Source: Paraconexibacter antarcticus
GTDB lineage: Bacteria > Actinomycetota > Thermoleophilia > Solirubrobacterales > Solirubrobacteraceae
Direction: 5' to 3'
Assembly (NCBI RefSeq): GCF_024220175.1
Contig: NZ_CP098502.1
Coordinates: 3,662,514 to 3,726,513, forward strand
Length of the DNA: 64,000 bases
Shown here: one piece after another, positions 16,525 through 26,021 of the stretch
How the letters are laid out: every line of letters begins with the position of its first letter
How positions within the stretch are numbered: the stretch's first letter is position 1
The notes under the pieces: generated by a model
Seen by the model: the letters and a program-made list of their open reading frames with translations, nothing else
What the model was told of the DNA's origin: nothing
Database searches by the model: none
Position numbers and translations under genes: made by a program

Positions 16525-16947
16525 CGGAGCACTATTAGCGCTCATACCGGCCTGCTCACCAACCCGTCGCCGGTCAGCGAGCGCGTCACCCGGCAGCTCC
16601 GGATCGCCCCGATCATCCTCGATGCCAGCGTGGTCAGGGCGATCGAGCGCCATCGCGATCCGAGCGCGCCGGATCCCCTGGAGCACATGCTGCGACGGCG
16701 CCTGGACCTCACGGCACCGGTCATCGGCCGCATCAGGCTCGACGACGCGGTCATCGCACTGCTCGTTCTCGACCGAGGCTCCACCACCACACCGCGCGCC
16801 GACCGCCCGTTCGCGCAGCAGATCGCCGACCTCACCTCCACGGCAATCGCCCGCATCCGTCAGAGCTTCTTCACCGACCTCACCGACACCCAGCCGCCGC
16901 TGAACCACCACACCGATTCGCCACTACGAGCCACTGCCCTCGCATAG
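16525..16947 (+). pseudogene. GAF-domain regulator fragment
   Basis: Open frame from 16525, with no good start, reading SPVSERVTRQLRIAPIILDA, then IGRIRLDDAVIALLVLDRGS and IADLTSTAIARIRQ. This resembles the second half of a GAF domain from actinobacterial LuxR-type regulators. The N-terminal part is absent, and a matching type of N-terminal fragment lies at 44119. No HTH follows. Confidence 0.35.
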
Positions 16948-17023
16948 TCCAGCGAGGTCCGCGGCCGAGCCGACACTCATGGGCTGCACATCGCTCCCGC
17001 CGGAGCGCCGTTCTGGCTGGGCC

Positions 17024-17635
17024 CTACCCGAGCTGGACGTATTCGGCGGCGATCGAGCGCTTCAGCCGCTGCAGGCTTGCCGCGCTAGCCGCGGTGTCGC
17101 CGGTCTCCGTCCACTCCAGCAGCAGACCGCGGAACACCGCGAGGGTCAGCGTGACCATGCCCGGAAGGTCGTCGCGCAGCCGCCACCGGGTGTGGCTGAT
17201 CGACTGCAGCTGCCGGGAGATGAGCCGCTCGTAGGCGTCTTTGAGCCCTCGCAGGGCCGCTTCAACCTCGGGGGTGCCGGCGCCGCCGCCGATCAGGGCG
17301 AAGTAGGAGCGCGCGAGCTCGGGCGCGGAGGTGATCCCCGACCACATCGCTTCGACGAGTGCGTCGGCGAGCGCTTCGGGGGTGTCGATCTCGCCGACGG
17401 TCTCCTCGATGTGTCCGGCGACGCGCTCGCCGACGGTCTGGACCACGCGTACCAGCAGCGCCTCGCGGGTGTCGTAGTAGTAGAGGACGTTGCGCTTGTC
17501 CAGGCCTGCTTCCTCCGCGATCCGGCCCAGCGTCGCGCCGCCGAACCCGTCGCGTGCCAGCACGGTGGTCGCCGCTTCCAGGACCCGGGCGGCCGTTCGC
17601 TGGCCCTTGGCGGTCAGGTGCTTGCCCGTGCTCAT
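17024..17635 (-). CDS. TetR-family regulator
   Basis: A 203-residue repressor-type protein: N-terminal HTH (TLGRIAEEAGLDKRNVLYYY, then DTREALLVRVV) and a variable ligand-binding C-terminus. Its ATG overlaps the TGA of the upstream hotdog thioesterase gene by 4 bases (17632-17635). The thioesterase-tetR operon is divergent from an MmpL gene across a palindromic site at 18136-18167, its most likely target. The ligand is presumably an acyl-CoA or a hydrophobic compound, judging only from context. Confidence 0.88.
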   Translation of the reverse strand: MSTGKHLTAKGQRTAARVLEAATTVLARDGFGGATLGRIAEEAGLDKRNVLYYYDTREALLVRVVQTVGERVAGHIEETVGEIDTPEALADALVEAMWSGITSAPELARSYFALIGGGAGTPEVEAALRGLKDAYERLISRQLQSISHTRWRLRDDLPGMVTLTLAVFRGLLLEWTETGDTAASAASLQRLKRSIAAEYVQLG

Positions 17636-18096
17636 GCCGCCGCTCGGTCGGTCACCGCGCGCGGGGCGACGATCGCGATCGTGCCCTGGGCGGCGGCGAC
17701 GAGCCTGCCGTCCATGTAGGCCTCCGCCCGCACGACCGCGCTGCGGTTGGTGATCGCCAGGACCGTCGCGTCGGCCTGCAGCAATCCCGCCGCGACGGGC
17801 GCGATGTAGTTGAGCTTCAGCTCAGTCGTCGCCCCCCAATGCCCGTCCGGGATCAACGGGTAGACCACCGCGCCGGTGATGTGGTCCAGGATCGCGGCGA
17901 CGACCCCTCCGTGCACGTTCCCCGACGGCGTCGGCACCTGGCCGGTGAGGTCCGCCTCAGACCAGAGCCGTCCCGCAGCGAAGCGCAGCAACCGCACACC
18001 CAGGAACTCGGGCAGCCCCGGCATCTCGTTGCTGATGGCGAGCATGCTCTCGGCCATCGCGTCGTCATAGCGCTCCTCGATCCTCAGGCGCGCCAC
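17632..18096 (-). CDS. PaaI-type hotdog thioesterase
   Basis: A 154-residue acyl-CoA thioesterase of the hotdog fold. HGGVVAAILDHITGAVVYPL (about 62-81) is the characteristic catalytic helix with the HGG motif, and LKLNYIAPVAAGLLQADATV is the following strand pair. It is first in an operon with a TetR gene (4-base overlap). It would hydrolyse an acyl- or aryl-CoA; the substrate is unknown. Confidence 0.8.
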   Translation of the reverse strand: MARLRIEERYDDAMAESMLAISNEMPGLPEFLGVRLLRFAAGRLWSEADLTGQVPTPSGNVHGGVVAAILDHITGAVVYPLIPDGHWGATTELKLNYIAPVAAGLLQADATVLAITNRSAVVRAEAYMDGRLVAAAQGTIAIVAPRAVTDRAAA

Positions 18097-18135
18097 AAGC
18101 TCTCCCGTTCAGCATCCACGCCACCAGCATAACGT

Positions 18136-18167
18136 ACCGATCGGAGTAGTTTTCTTACTCGTTCGGT
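18136..18167. promoter_or_regulatory. Palindromic operator between thioesterase-tetR and mmpL
   Basis: ACCGATCGGAGTA, 7 bases, then TACTCGTTCGGT form a long imperfect inverted repeat in the 94-bp divergent gap. The left half contains ACCGATCGG, shared with CACCGATCGGTG at 57689 and CACCAATCGGTG at 62263. Likely bound by the TetR encoded at 17024. Confidence 0.6.
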
Positions 18168-18190
18168 GCAAAATGTGGTTTGCTTGGGAC

Positions 18191-20419
18191 ATGCCGACGT
18201 CCGCCACCAAAGATCCATCCGCCGCGGCGGCGTCCGCGCTCGGTCCGCTCGGCCGGCTGGCGTACGCGTCGGCCACCCACGCACGGCGTACCGCAGTCGT
18301 GTGGTTCGTTGTGGTGGCCGGTTTGGGCGCGTTCCTGCCGCAGCTTGAGCATTCGCTGGCCGGGTCGGGGATGTGGGCGACGGGCTCGGACTCGGTGAAA
18401 GCCCGCGACGTTGTGCAGACGGCCGATCCGCTGGCCTCCAGCTCGGCGCTGAGCGTGGTCATGCACGGCGCCCGGCCGTATGCCGAGGACCCGGCCTTCC
18501 GGCGCGCTGCTCGCGCCGAATCGCGCCTGCTCGGCGGCGATAAGGCCGTCCGCGGCACGGTCGGGCCGCAGAAGGCCGGACTCATATCGGCCGACGGGCG
18601 CACCGTGATCGTCACCGCGGGCGCCGGCGCGAGCCCGAAGGAGATGATCCGCGCCGCCGACCGCCTCCGCGGCCAGGTGCCGAAGGTCGCCGGCCCGCGC
18701 TACCGGGCCTACCTGTCTGGGCTCTCGGCGCAGTGGGCGGACTTCAACAAGGACAACCGCGACGCCACGCTGCACTCGGAGACCTACGCGCTGCCGATCA
18801 CGCTGCTGGTCCTCGCCCTGGCGTTCGGGTCGCTGATGGCCGGCGGCCTGCCGCTGCTGATCACCGTCATCGGCCTAGCCGTGACCGGCGGCACCCTGAC
18901 AATCCTCACCCACCTGTTCGACATCTCCCTGTGGGCGCTGACGTTCACGCTGATCTTCACGATGGCGCTCGGCATCGACTACGCGCTGTTCATCGTCATG
19001 CGCTTCCGCGAGGCCCTGCGAGAACACGCTGATCCCGCCCTGGCGGCGGCGGTCACGATGGATACCGCCGGTCGCGCGATCGCGTTCTCGGGCACGACCG
19101 TGTTCCTGGCGATCGGGGTGTGCTTCCTGATCCCCAGCCCGATGCCTCGAGCGATCAGCCTCGCGATCATGCTCTCCGTCACCCTCGTCTTGACGGTGAT
19201 GTTCACGCTGATGCCGATGCTGATGGCCCGGCTCGGGCCGCGGATCGACGCCGGCGCGACGCCCTGGCGCCGCCGCCAGAACCAGCGCGGCGCCCGCGCC
19301 GACGGTGACGGGCTGATGACCCGATGGGGGGCGTTCGTCTGGCGCCACCCGCGGCCGCTGGCCGCCGCGGCGATCCTTGTGCTCGTCGTGCTGGCGCTCC
19401 CGCTCGGCCATCTGCGGATCGGCATTCCCGGCGACGCGATCCTGCCCGATGACGCGCCGGCCCGCCAGGGCGCGCAACTGGTCAACCACGCGTTCGGCGT
19501 GTCGGGCATCGCGCCGGTCACCGTCGCCGCACCCGCAGGGGACGGCGCCCGCGCGGAGGCGGTCATGCGCGCCGACCGCGACCTGGTCGGCGTGCGCCCG
19601 CTCCCGACGACGCCGGGCACCGATCACGTTCTGCTGCAGGCCGCGCTCCGGGTGGCACCCGACAGCCGGGCGGCCGGAACCCAGATCGATCGGCTCCGCG
19701 CCGAACTCCCGCCAGACGCACTGGTTGGCCACGCCCCCGCCGAGCTGCACGATCTGCAGCGGGCGATGACCAACAAGGCCCCGCTCGTCCTGGGGATGAT
19801 CCTCGTGCTCGGCTCGATCCTGCTGCTGATCGCCGTGCAGGCGCCGCTGATCGCGCTCGCCGGAACGCTCACCAGCGTGTTGTCCACGGCGGCCGCGCTC
19901 GGGATCACCGTCCACGTCTTCCAGGACGGACACCTCACCGGTCTGCTGGGATTTCAGTCCCAGGGCTTCATCGACTTCTGGGTGCCGGTGTTCTTCAGCG
20001 CGATGATCTTCGCGATCGCGATGGACTACACCGTGTTCTTCATCTCCTCCGCCCGCGAGCGCTGGGATGAGACCCGGGACGCCCGCACCGCCGTCGTTCA
20101 CGGCATGGGCCGCTCCGGACCGGTGATCGTCGCGGCCGTCGCCGCGATGCTCGGCGTCTTCGGCTCCTTCGCCTTCTCCCCCGCCGTCCCCGCGAAGGAG
20201 ATGGGCGTCGTGCTCGGCGTCGCCGTCCTGCTCGACGCCTTCCTGGTCCGGCTGCTGCTCCTCCCCGCCCTGATCAGCATCGCCGGCCCCCGCGCCTGGC
20301 ATCAGCCCCACTGGCTCGGACGACTGCTGCCGAAGTTCAGCCTCTCCCACCGGCAACCCGGCGCCGTCGCGCCCGGCACCCAGAAGCCCAACCAGCCGGA
20401 GGTCGCCGTTCATGCCTGA
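18191..20419 (+). CDS. MmpL-family RND transporter
   Basis: A 742-residue inner-membrane lipid exporter with two MMPL halves. One transmembrane segment (TAVVWFVVVAGLGAF) leads to a periplasmic loop, then a bundle of TM2-6 (about 200-350, with FTMALGIDYALFIVMRFREA, the GxDY proton-relay motif). The second half repeats this (about 390-710; FAIAMDYTVFFISSARERWD). ATG at 18191 is preferred over an upstream in-frame ATG that overlaps the operator. The MFS gene follows directly. The exported substrate is unknown. Confidence 0.88.
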   Translation: MPTSATKDPSAAAASALGPLGRLAYASATHARRTAVVWFVVVAGLGAFLPQLEHSLAGSGMWATGSDSVKARDVVQTADPLASSSALSVVMHGARPYAEDPAFRRAARAESRLLGGDKAVRGTVGPQKAGLISADGRTVIVTAGAGASPKEMIRAADRLRGQVPKVAGPRYRAYLSGLSAQWADFNKDNRDATLHSETYALPITLLVLALAFGSLMAGGLPLLITVIGLAVTGGTLTILTHLFDISLWALTFTLIFTMALGIDYALFIVMRFREALREHADPALAAAVTMDTAGRAIAFSGTTVFLAIGVCFLIPSPMPRAISLAIMLSVTLVLTVMFTLMPMLMARLGPRIDAGATPWRRRQNQRGARADGDGLMTRWGAFVWRHPRPLAAAAILVLVVLALPLGHLRIGIPGDAILPDDAPARQGAQLVNHAFGVSGIAPVTVAAPAGDGARAEAVMRADRDLVGVRPLPTTPGTDHVLLQAALRVAPDSRAAGTQIDRLRAELPPDALVGHAPAELHDLQRAMTNKAPLVLGMILVLGSILLLIAVQAPLIALAGTLTSVLSTAAALGITVHVFQDGHLTGLLGFQSQGFIDFWVPVFFSAMIFAIAMDYTVFFISSARERWDETRDARTAVVHGMGRSGPVIVAAVAAMLGVFGSFAFSPAVPAKEMGVVLGVAVLLDAFLVRLLLLPALISIAGPRAWHQPHWLGRLLPKFSLSHRQPGAVAPGTQKPNQPEVAVHA

Positions 20420-20423
20420 GCAG

Positions 20424-21976
20424 ATGTCACGTCCCGCGCCTACTGGGTCCTCGGCATCCTCTGCGCGTCGGTCGGACTTGTCGTCGCGTCGATCACCACG
20501 CTCTACATCGCCGGGCCACAGATCGCCCGCGAGATCGGGGCAAGTCAGACCGAGCTGACCTGGATCATCGACGTCTACACCCTCGCGATGGCCGGCCTCC
20601 TGCTCCCCGCCGGCGCCCTCGGCGATCGCTTCGGCCGCCGCGGCGTGATGATCGCCGGCCTCGGGATCTTCGCCGCCTCCGCCGTCGCGCTGCAGTTCGT
20701 CGACACCCCCAACGCCCTGATCGGCGCCCGCGCCGCGCTCGGCGTCGGCGCCGCGCTGATCCTCCCCTCGACCCTGTCGCTGATCACCAGCACCCTGCCC
20801 ATGGACATGCGCGATGCCGGCGTGAGCATCTGGACCGCCGCGTTCTCCCTCGCCGGCGTGCTCGGCGGCCTCGTGGCGGCGATCCTGCTTGAGTTCTTCT
20901 CCTGGCGCTCGGCCTTCTGGAGCATCCTCGCCGGCGCCGCGATCGTGCTCGCCGTCTCCCCGACGCTGCCGTCCTCGCGCGACGAGGACCAGCCACCGAT
21001 CGACGTCTGGGGCGCCCTGGCCGCACTCATCTGCGTCAGCGCCCTGGTCGCCGCGTTCATCCAGGCCGGCCTGGACGGCTGGAGCGACCCGAAGATCATC
21101 GGCCTGCTGAGCCTCGGCGTGCTCGCCGGCGGCGCCTTCGCCGCGATTCAGCTGCGCCGCCGCTACCCGCTGCTGGACGTGCGGCTGTTCGCCAACCGCT
21201 CCTTCGCGGTCGCGTCGTTCACCGTCATGATGTGCTTTGCCAGCGTCTACGGCCTCGCGTTCCTGATCATCCCCTACCAGCAGGTCGTGCTCGGCGACAC
21301 CGCGCTGGCCGCGTCGCTACCGATGTCGGCGACCGCGTTCACGCTGATCCCGATCACGATCTACGCCGGACGCCTGACCCGCCGCTTCGGCCTACGCGTC
21401 ATCGTCTGCGCTGGCTGCATCTTCAACGCCCTCGGGTTCCTCATCCTCCTCGGGATCGGCAGCGCCGGACCGGTCTGGGTCCTGTTCGCCGCCACGCTGC
21501 CGATCGGCCTCGGGCTCGGCATGGCGATGGTCCCCTGCACCCAGGCGATCATCAGCAACGTCTCCGAGGCCAAACAAGGCGTCGCCGCCTCCGTCAACCA
21601 CACCACCCGCGAACTCGGCACCTCGCTCGGCGTCGCGCTCTTCGGCGGACTGCTGTCCGGCAAATACACCTCCGACATGCTCGCCATCACCGACAAGCTC
21701 CCCGCCCCCGCCCGCGACGCCAGCCGCGGATCGGCCGCCGGCGCGCTCCAGGTCGCAAGCCGCCTGGGCCCCAGCGGGCAGGCCCTGGCCGACAAAGCGC
21801 GGGACTCCTACGTGCACGCCACGCAGCACACCTCGCTGGTCATGGTCTTCATCATGCTCGCCGCCGGCATCCTCGCCGCGCTCTGGGCGCCACCCAAGGC
21901 GACCTACGCTGCGGCCCCCGTCGACGATCGAGAGCTCAGTATCTCGAGCTCCGTGACCGCCGACGCTGCCATGTGA
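20424..21976 (+). pseudogene. MFS exporter (DHA2 type) with a frameshift just after the start
   Basis: About 515 residues of a 14-TM drug/proton antiporter: YWVLGILCASVGLVVASITT, motif A-like GALGDRFGRRGVMIAG, motif C-like LGVGAALILPSTLSL, and many hydrophobic helices up to 21970. The long frame has no ATG, GTG or TTG before residue 49 of the conserved part. ATG at 20412 or 20424 (MSRP...) is in another frame, and one extra C in the CCC run at 20432-20434 would join it to the rest. So either a one-base deletion or a sequencing error. It overlaps or abuts the mmpL stop, so probably one operon. Confidence 0.75.
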
Positions 21977-22010
21977 GCGATACCGGTCGGCCGCTGCGAC
22001 TTACGTGTCC

Positions 22011-22457
22011 TCAGGCTTCGGGCAGCGGTTGGCCGAACATCGCCCCGACCTTGGCGGCGAGCATGAAGTCGCCTTCGAGGGTCATCCGCTCACCCATGAG
22101 CAGGGTCACGGGATCTGCCTCGCCGGCGCTGAGGCGGATGAAATCGGCCAGGCCCAGCTTGATCGTCAGTGCCGGATCGGCCGCTTTCTCAGCGACGGGC
22201 ACTGCGGCGACGGACGTGATGCGCATTGTTCGCGACCGCAGTACGCCGTCCAGGCCCGTCAGCTCGTAGGCGATCTCGCCGCTGAATCCCTCGGCGGCGG
22301 CGGGCACGAACTCTCCAGCCATCGTCCTGAAGATCAGCGTCAGGCCGGGCTGACGCCCGATGGTCTGCTCGAGCAGTCGGTCGCTCATCCTGCTCACGAG
22401 CTTCGGTGCGTTCGCCTTCGCGATCCCCTTGATGGACGTTCCGCGTGATCCACTCAT
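22011..22457 (-). CDS. SCP2-type sterol/lipid-binding protein
   Basis: A 148-residue single-domain SCP2-like protein: LTLIFRTMAGEFVPAAAEGF, then ALTIKLGLADFIRLSAGEAD and LMGERMTLEGDFMLAAKVGA, the family pattern in which a hydrophobic pocket holds lipid. There is no signal peptide, so it is cytoplasmic. It is divergent from a P450 gene with an operator-like site between, and may carry the P450's hydrophobic substrate. Enzymatic activity is not expected. Confidence 0.75.
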   Translation of the reverse strand: MSGSRGTSIKGIAKANAPKLVSRMSDRLLEQTIGRQPGLTLIFRTMAGEFVPAAAEGFSGEIAYELTGLDGVLRSRTMRITSVAAVPVAEKAADPALTIKLGLADFIRLSAGEADPVTLLMGERMTLEGDFMLAAKVGAMFGQPLPEA

Positions 22458-22544
22458 CGTTGCTCCTTCATCGCGTTATCGGTCGACCGGGCGCGATCCA
22501 AACCCCCGGTCCGGTGATATTGGCAACCCGGCGGCAAAAAAGCC

Positions 22545-22554
22545 ACCACATGGT
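22545..22554. promoter_or_regulatory. ACCA-NNN-GGT site between SCP2 and P450 genes
   Basis: ACCACATGGT followed by TCTTTATTG. Sites of the same pattern, ACCA-NNN-GGT with a downstream T-rich tract, occur before the mce operon (35422) and between mmpL and tetR (41035). It lies 23 bases upstream of the P450 start. Candidate TetR operator. Confidence 0.5.
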
Positions 22555-22576
22555 TCTTTATTGCTATGGTCCGCGA

Positions 22577-23791
22577 ATGAGCACGATTTCGGGCCTTGGG
22601 GCAGACCTCAGCGATCTCACGTTGTGGAACGACGGCCCCCCACATGCGATCTTCGATCGGTTGCGAGCAGACGCGCCGGTGCACTGGAGTGAGATGACGA
22701 CCTACGACGGCGAGCCCGGTTTCTGGTCGCTGACGCGGCACGCCGACATCCGGGCGGCGAACATGGACTGGGAGACCTACAGCTCGGCGCTCGGTGGGAT
22801 GATGCTGCCGGACGAGTCCGCGGTGCCGATGGACCTGCAGCGAGAGGTGATCATCTCGATGGACCCGCCGCGCCACACCCGCGTGAAGGGCCTCTTTCAA
22901 CGGGCATTTACGCCGAAGGCGATCGAGGAGCACGCCGTCGAGGTTCGCCGGATCGTGGCGGACGCGATCGACGGGGTCGTGCGCGCAGGTGGTGGCGATC
23001 TCGTCAAGGACGTCGGCGGCCCGGTCACCTCGCGGGTGATCGGATCGATGCTCGGCACCGACCCTGGAATGGATGCCACGCTCGTCGAGTGGGCGAACGT
23101 CGGGCTCGCGTTCGAGGATCCTGAGTATCGACCGAATCTCGAGCGGCTCTACGAGCTCGTGCAGGAGGGTGGCGAATACATCCTTCCGCTGATCGCCGCG
23201 CGCCGCGAACAGCCGACGAACGACATCCTGACCGCCCTGGCCCTCGCGGAGGTCGAAGGCGACCGGTTCAACGACATGGAGATCTTCATGCAGTTCGGCA
23301 TCCTGATCGCCGGCGGGACCGACTCCACCAAGTCGGTCTATACGAACGCGATGCATGCCCTGATGCACGACCGCGAACAGCTTGCCCTGCTGCAGCGCGA
23401 GCCCTCCCGGATCCCCGATGCTGTGGAGGAGATGCTCCGGTACTTCCCGGCGTTCTCCTACATGCGGCGCACCGCAAGCCGCGACGTGGAGCTGCACGGG
23501 CAAACGATCAAGGCAGGCGACAAGGTCGCCCTCTGGTACGCATCCGGCAACCGCGACGAGACGGTGTACGAGGACCCGCACCGGTTCGACATCACCCGCG
23601 CTCCGACGCACCAGGCCTTCGGCGCCGGCGGCCGGCACTTCTGCCTCGGCGCGGCGTTGGCGCGTCTGGAGCTGCGAATCCTCCTTGAGGAGACCGTCGC
23701 GCGCATCCCGCAGCTTCACCTGGCGGGGGAGCCGACCCGGACACGGTCGACGTTCCTGAATCAGTTCAAGACGCTGCCCGTGACTCTCTGA
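22577..23791 (+). CDS. Cytochrome P450 (CYP125/142-like)
   Basis: A 404-residue soluble bacterial P450. I-helix AGGTDST (about 243-249), ExxR in EEMLR (about 283-287), heme-binding loop FGAGGRHFCLG with the Cys ligand near residue 355, plus ISMDPPRHTRVKGLFQRAFT, typical of the mycobacterial steroid/acyl CYP clan. ATG at 22577 follows an A+T-richer promoter region. Its TGA overlaps the SDR ATG by one base. It needs a ferredoxin and reductase not encoded adjacent. Substrate inferred as a sterol- or terpene-like lipid from neighbours only. Confidence 0.9.
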   Translation: MSTISGLGADLSDLTLWNDGPPHAIFDRLRADAPVHWSEMTTYDGEPGFWSLTRHADIRAANMDWETYSSALGGMMLPDESAVPMDLQREVIISMDPPRHTRVKGLFQRAFTPKAIEEHAVEVRRIVADAIDGVVRAGGGDLVKDVGGPVTSRVIGSMLGTDPGMDATLVEWANVGLAFEDPEYRPNLERLYELVQEGGEYILPLIAARREQPTNDILTALALAEVEGDRFNDMEIFMQFGILIAGGTDSTKSVYTNAMHALMHDREQLALLQREPSRIPDAVEEMLRYFPAFSYMRRTASRDVELHGQTIKAGDKVALWYASGNRDETVYEDPHRFDITRAPTHQAFGAGGRHFCLGAALARLELRILLEETVARIPQLHLAGEPTRTRSTFLNQFKTLPVTL

Positions 23792-24672
23792 TGGCCAAGC
23801 AGCCCCGCATCCTCAGCGGCCAGGTCGCCGTCATCACCGGCGGTGCCCGTGGCATCGGCAAGGAGACGGCGCGCGCGCTCGTCGCGCAGGGGATGAAGGT
23901 CGCGATCGGCGACCTCGACCTCGCCGCGACGGAGCAGGCCGCCGCCGAGCTCGGCCCGACCGTCAAGGGCTACCAGCTGAACGTCACCGACCGTGACTCG
24001 TTCGTCGCGTTCCTCGACGCGGCCGAGGCCGATCTCGGCCCGGTCGACGTCCTCATCAACAACGCCGGGATCATGCAGATCGGGCCGTTCCTCGAGGAGG
24101 ACGACCTGACCGCGCACCGCCAGGTCTACATCAACGTGCACGGCGTCCTCTACGGCATGAAGATCATCCTGCCGCGCTTCGTCGCGCGCGGTCGCGGCCA
24201 CCTGGTCAACATCGCCTCCTCCGCCGGCAAGGGCGGCTTTCCCGGCGGCGCGACCTACTGCGGGACGAAGCACTTCGTCGTCGGCGTCTCCGAGGCCGTG
24301 CGCGGCGAGCTGCGCGGGACGAACGTCGAGGTCAGCTGCGTCATGCCGGGCGTCGTCAACACGGAGCTCGCGACCGGTCTGAAGGAGGCGCGCGGCGTGA
24401 AGAACGTGCAGCCGCAGGACGTCGCCGAGGCGATCGTCGACGCGCTGCAGGTCCCGCGGTTCGACGTCTTCGTCCCGAAGTCGATCGGCCCGATCCTCAG
24501 CGTCATGGGCCTGGTCCCGCGCCGCGGCCGCGAGGCGATGACCCGGGTCATGAAGGCCGACCAGGTGCTCGCGTCCGCCGACCCCGCTGCGCGCAAGGCG
24601 TACGAGCTGCGCGCGTCGGCCTCCGAGCCCGGCCTCGATCCCGGCGAGCACGTCAAGGAACTGACGCGCTGA
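23791..24672 (+). CDS. Short-chain dehydrogenase/reductase
   Basis: A 293-residue classical SDR. NAD(P)-binding TGGARGIGKE (about 16-25), the D after strand 3 (GDLDLAA), NNAG (about 90-93), catalytic Ser in NIASSAGKGG, Tyr-x3-Lys as YCGTK (about 155-159). A C-terminal extension after residue 230 contains IGPILSVMGLVPRR. Translationally coupled to the P450, so likely oxidises the alcohol made by it or reduces the matching ketone. No frameshift. Confidence 0.9.
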   Translation: MAKQPRILSGQVAVITGGARGIGKETARALVAQGMKVAIGDLDLAATEQAAAELGPTVKGYQLNVTDRDSFVAFLDAAEADLGPVDVLINNAGIMQIGPFLEEDDLTAHRQVYINVHGVLYGMKIILPRFVARGRGHLVNIASSAGKGGFPGGATYCGTKHFVVGVSEAVRGELRGTNVEVSCVMPGVVNTELATGLKEARGVKNVQPQDVAEAIVDALQVPRFDVFVPKSIGPILSVMGLVPRRGREAMTRVMKADQVLASADPAARKAYELRASASEPGLDPGEHVKELTR

Positions 24673-24715
24673 GGTATAGCACCGCGGCGCACCGCTTGAG
24701 TGAGGGCGGCTCCTC

Positions 24716-24975
24716 ACCGGTTGAGCATCATCCGGTGGCGTCGCCACGAGTCGCCGTCGTCGGTGAAGAGGCTCCGCCCGAGGACGGTGACCGGTCACGC
24801 CAACGGCGCTGACCAGCTGATACTCCACGGACTTGTGGTAGCGGTCGGCGTGCTGGCGCAGCACATGCTCGATGTAGTCGGGGTGGGTGATCGCGAAGAC
24901 ATGCCGGTGTCCGCTGCGCCAGCGCACGATGGCGCTCCCGGCGGCCGCCTCGGCGATTCGGTCATCCGCACGCCT
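24716..24975 (-). pseudogene. Cytochrome P450 N-terminal remnant
   Basis: Reads IVRWRSGHRHVFAITHPDYI, then EHVLRQHADRYHKSVEYQLV in one frame and, after a one-base shift, RSLFTDDGDSWRRHRMMLNR and a stop. This is the A-/C-helix region of P450s (WRRHR heme-propionate contact) of a different subfamily from the intact neighbour. Nothing after the C helix remains. The remaining bases 24976-25226 hold no clear gene. Confidence 0.65.
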
Positions 24976-25226
24976 CCGCGCCGTGGGGGTAGCCCGCTCG
25001 CTGTGACGACAGGTCGCCCCGGTCGACGACCCTGCGCTCGTCAGACCGACCACCCCTGCACCGATCGCTGAACACGCTGTGCCACCATCGTCGGTTGACC
25101 GATCAGAGGATCGGTGAACCGCCCCACCACGCCATTCACGCGAGTGGTGCAAACGATTCACCTGCGAGACCCGCGGGCCTGGACGACGGACATGAACGCT
25201 GCGCGCGGCGCGCCGACGCGGCGGCG

Positions 25227-26021
25227 TCAGCCTCCGATGGGGGCGCGTGGGTTGGCGCCCCAGAACAGCTGGGTTCCGAGCATCCCGATGAGATGCACGA
25301 AGACGATGTTCAACACCATGGACTTCGCGGTCGCGGTGCCCACTCCGACCGGGCCGCCACTGGCGTTGTAGCCGTAGTAGCAGCCCACCAACACGATGCC
25401 CGTGGCCATGACCATGGCTTTCATCATGCTGAACAGCATGTCTGGTGGGTTCTGGAACATCCAGAAGATGAGGAAGAAGCCGCCAGAGGAGACGTCGCCG
25501 ATCTGCTGCACCACTGCAAGGTAGGACGCGAAGAACCCGGCGCCGATCGCCGCGATGTACATGAACGGCAGCACCATCCACGCCGCGAGCAGGCGGGTGG
25601 CGCAGAGGAACGTCACCGAGTTGATGCCCATGACCTCCAGGGCGTCGATCTCGTCCGAGATCCGCATCGAGCCGAGCTCGGCGACGATCCCCGTGCCGAC
25701 CTTCGCGGCCATCATGTACCCGAAGGCATAGGGGACCAACTCGCGCAGGTCACACCAAGCGGCAAAGACACCGGAATAGGCGGGAGCACCGACCGAACGG
25801 GTGAAGTACGCGCCCTCGATCCCGCACTGCAGCCCGATGATGAACACCAGCCCCCAGATCACGAGCGTCGAGGACAGGATCAGGATCCCGCACTGCCGCA
25901 GCGCCTCACCGAAGAAGCGGAACACGCGCAGGCCGTAGACCTGGCCGACGATCTTGCCGCAGAACTTCGCGATCTCCCCGAAGGTCGAGATCCAGTCCTT
26001 GGGTACCGCGAGCCAGCCCAT
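25227..26021 (-). CDS. YrbE/MlaE-type ABC permease (copy 1, second gene)
   Basis: A 264-residue integral-membrane permease of the MlaE family, partner of Mce proteins in lipid import. Six or so hydrophobic helices; the conserved loop AAKVGTGIVAELGSMRISDE, then IDALEVMGINS is the EExDAL-type coupling helix that contacts the ATPase. It is last in the mce operon, 56 bases after the other permease. The protein is identical to that at 44561-45355. No MlaF/Mkl-type ATPase gene is present in the window. Confidence 0.88.
   Translation of the reverse strand: MGWLAVPKDWISTFGEIAKFCGKIVGQVYGLRVFRFFGEALRQCGILILSSTLVIWGLVFIIGLQCGIEGAYFTRSVGAPAYSGVFAAWCDLRELVPYAFGYMMAAKVGTGIVAELGSMRISDEIDALEVMGINSVTFLCATRLLAAWMVLPFMYIAAIGAGFFASYLAVVQQIGDVSSGGFFLIFWMFQNPPDMLFSMMKAMVMATGIVLVGCYYGYNASGGPVGVGTATAKSMVLNIVFVHLIGMLGTQLFWGANPRAPIGG

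Noticed and set aside
18875..20413. 512-codon minus-strand frame opposite mmpL
   Set aside because: Highly charged low-complexity translation with no domain; it mirrors the transmembrane gene on the other strand.
23761..25581. 606-codon minus-strand frame
   Set aside because: It chains antisense of SDR and yrbE with a real but short P450 remnant; only the P450 part (24716-24975) was kept.
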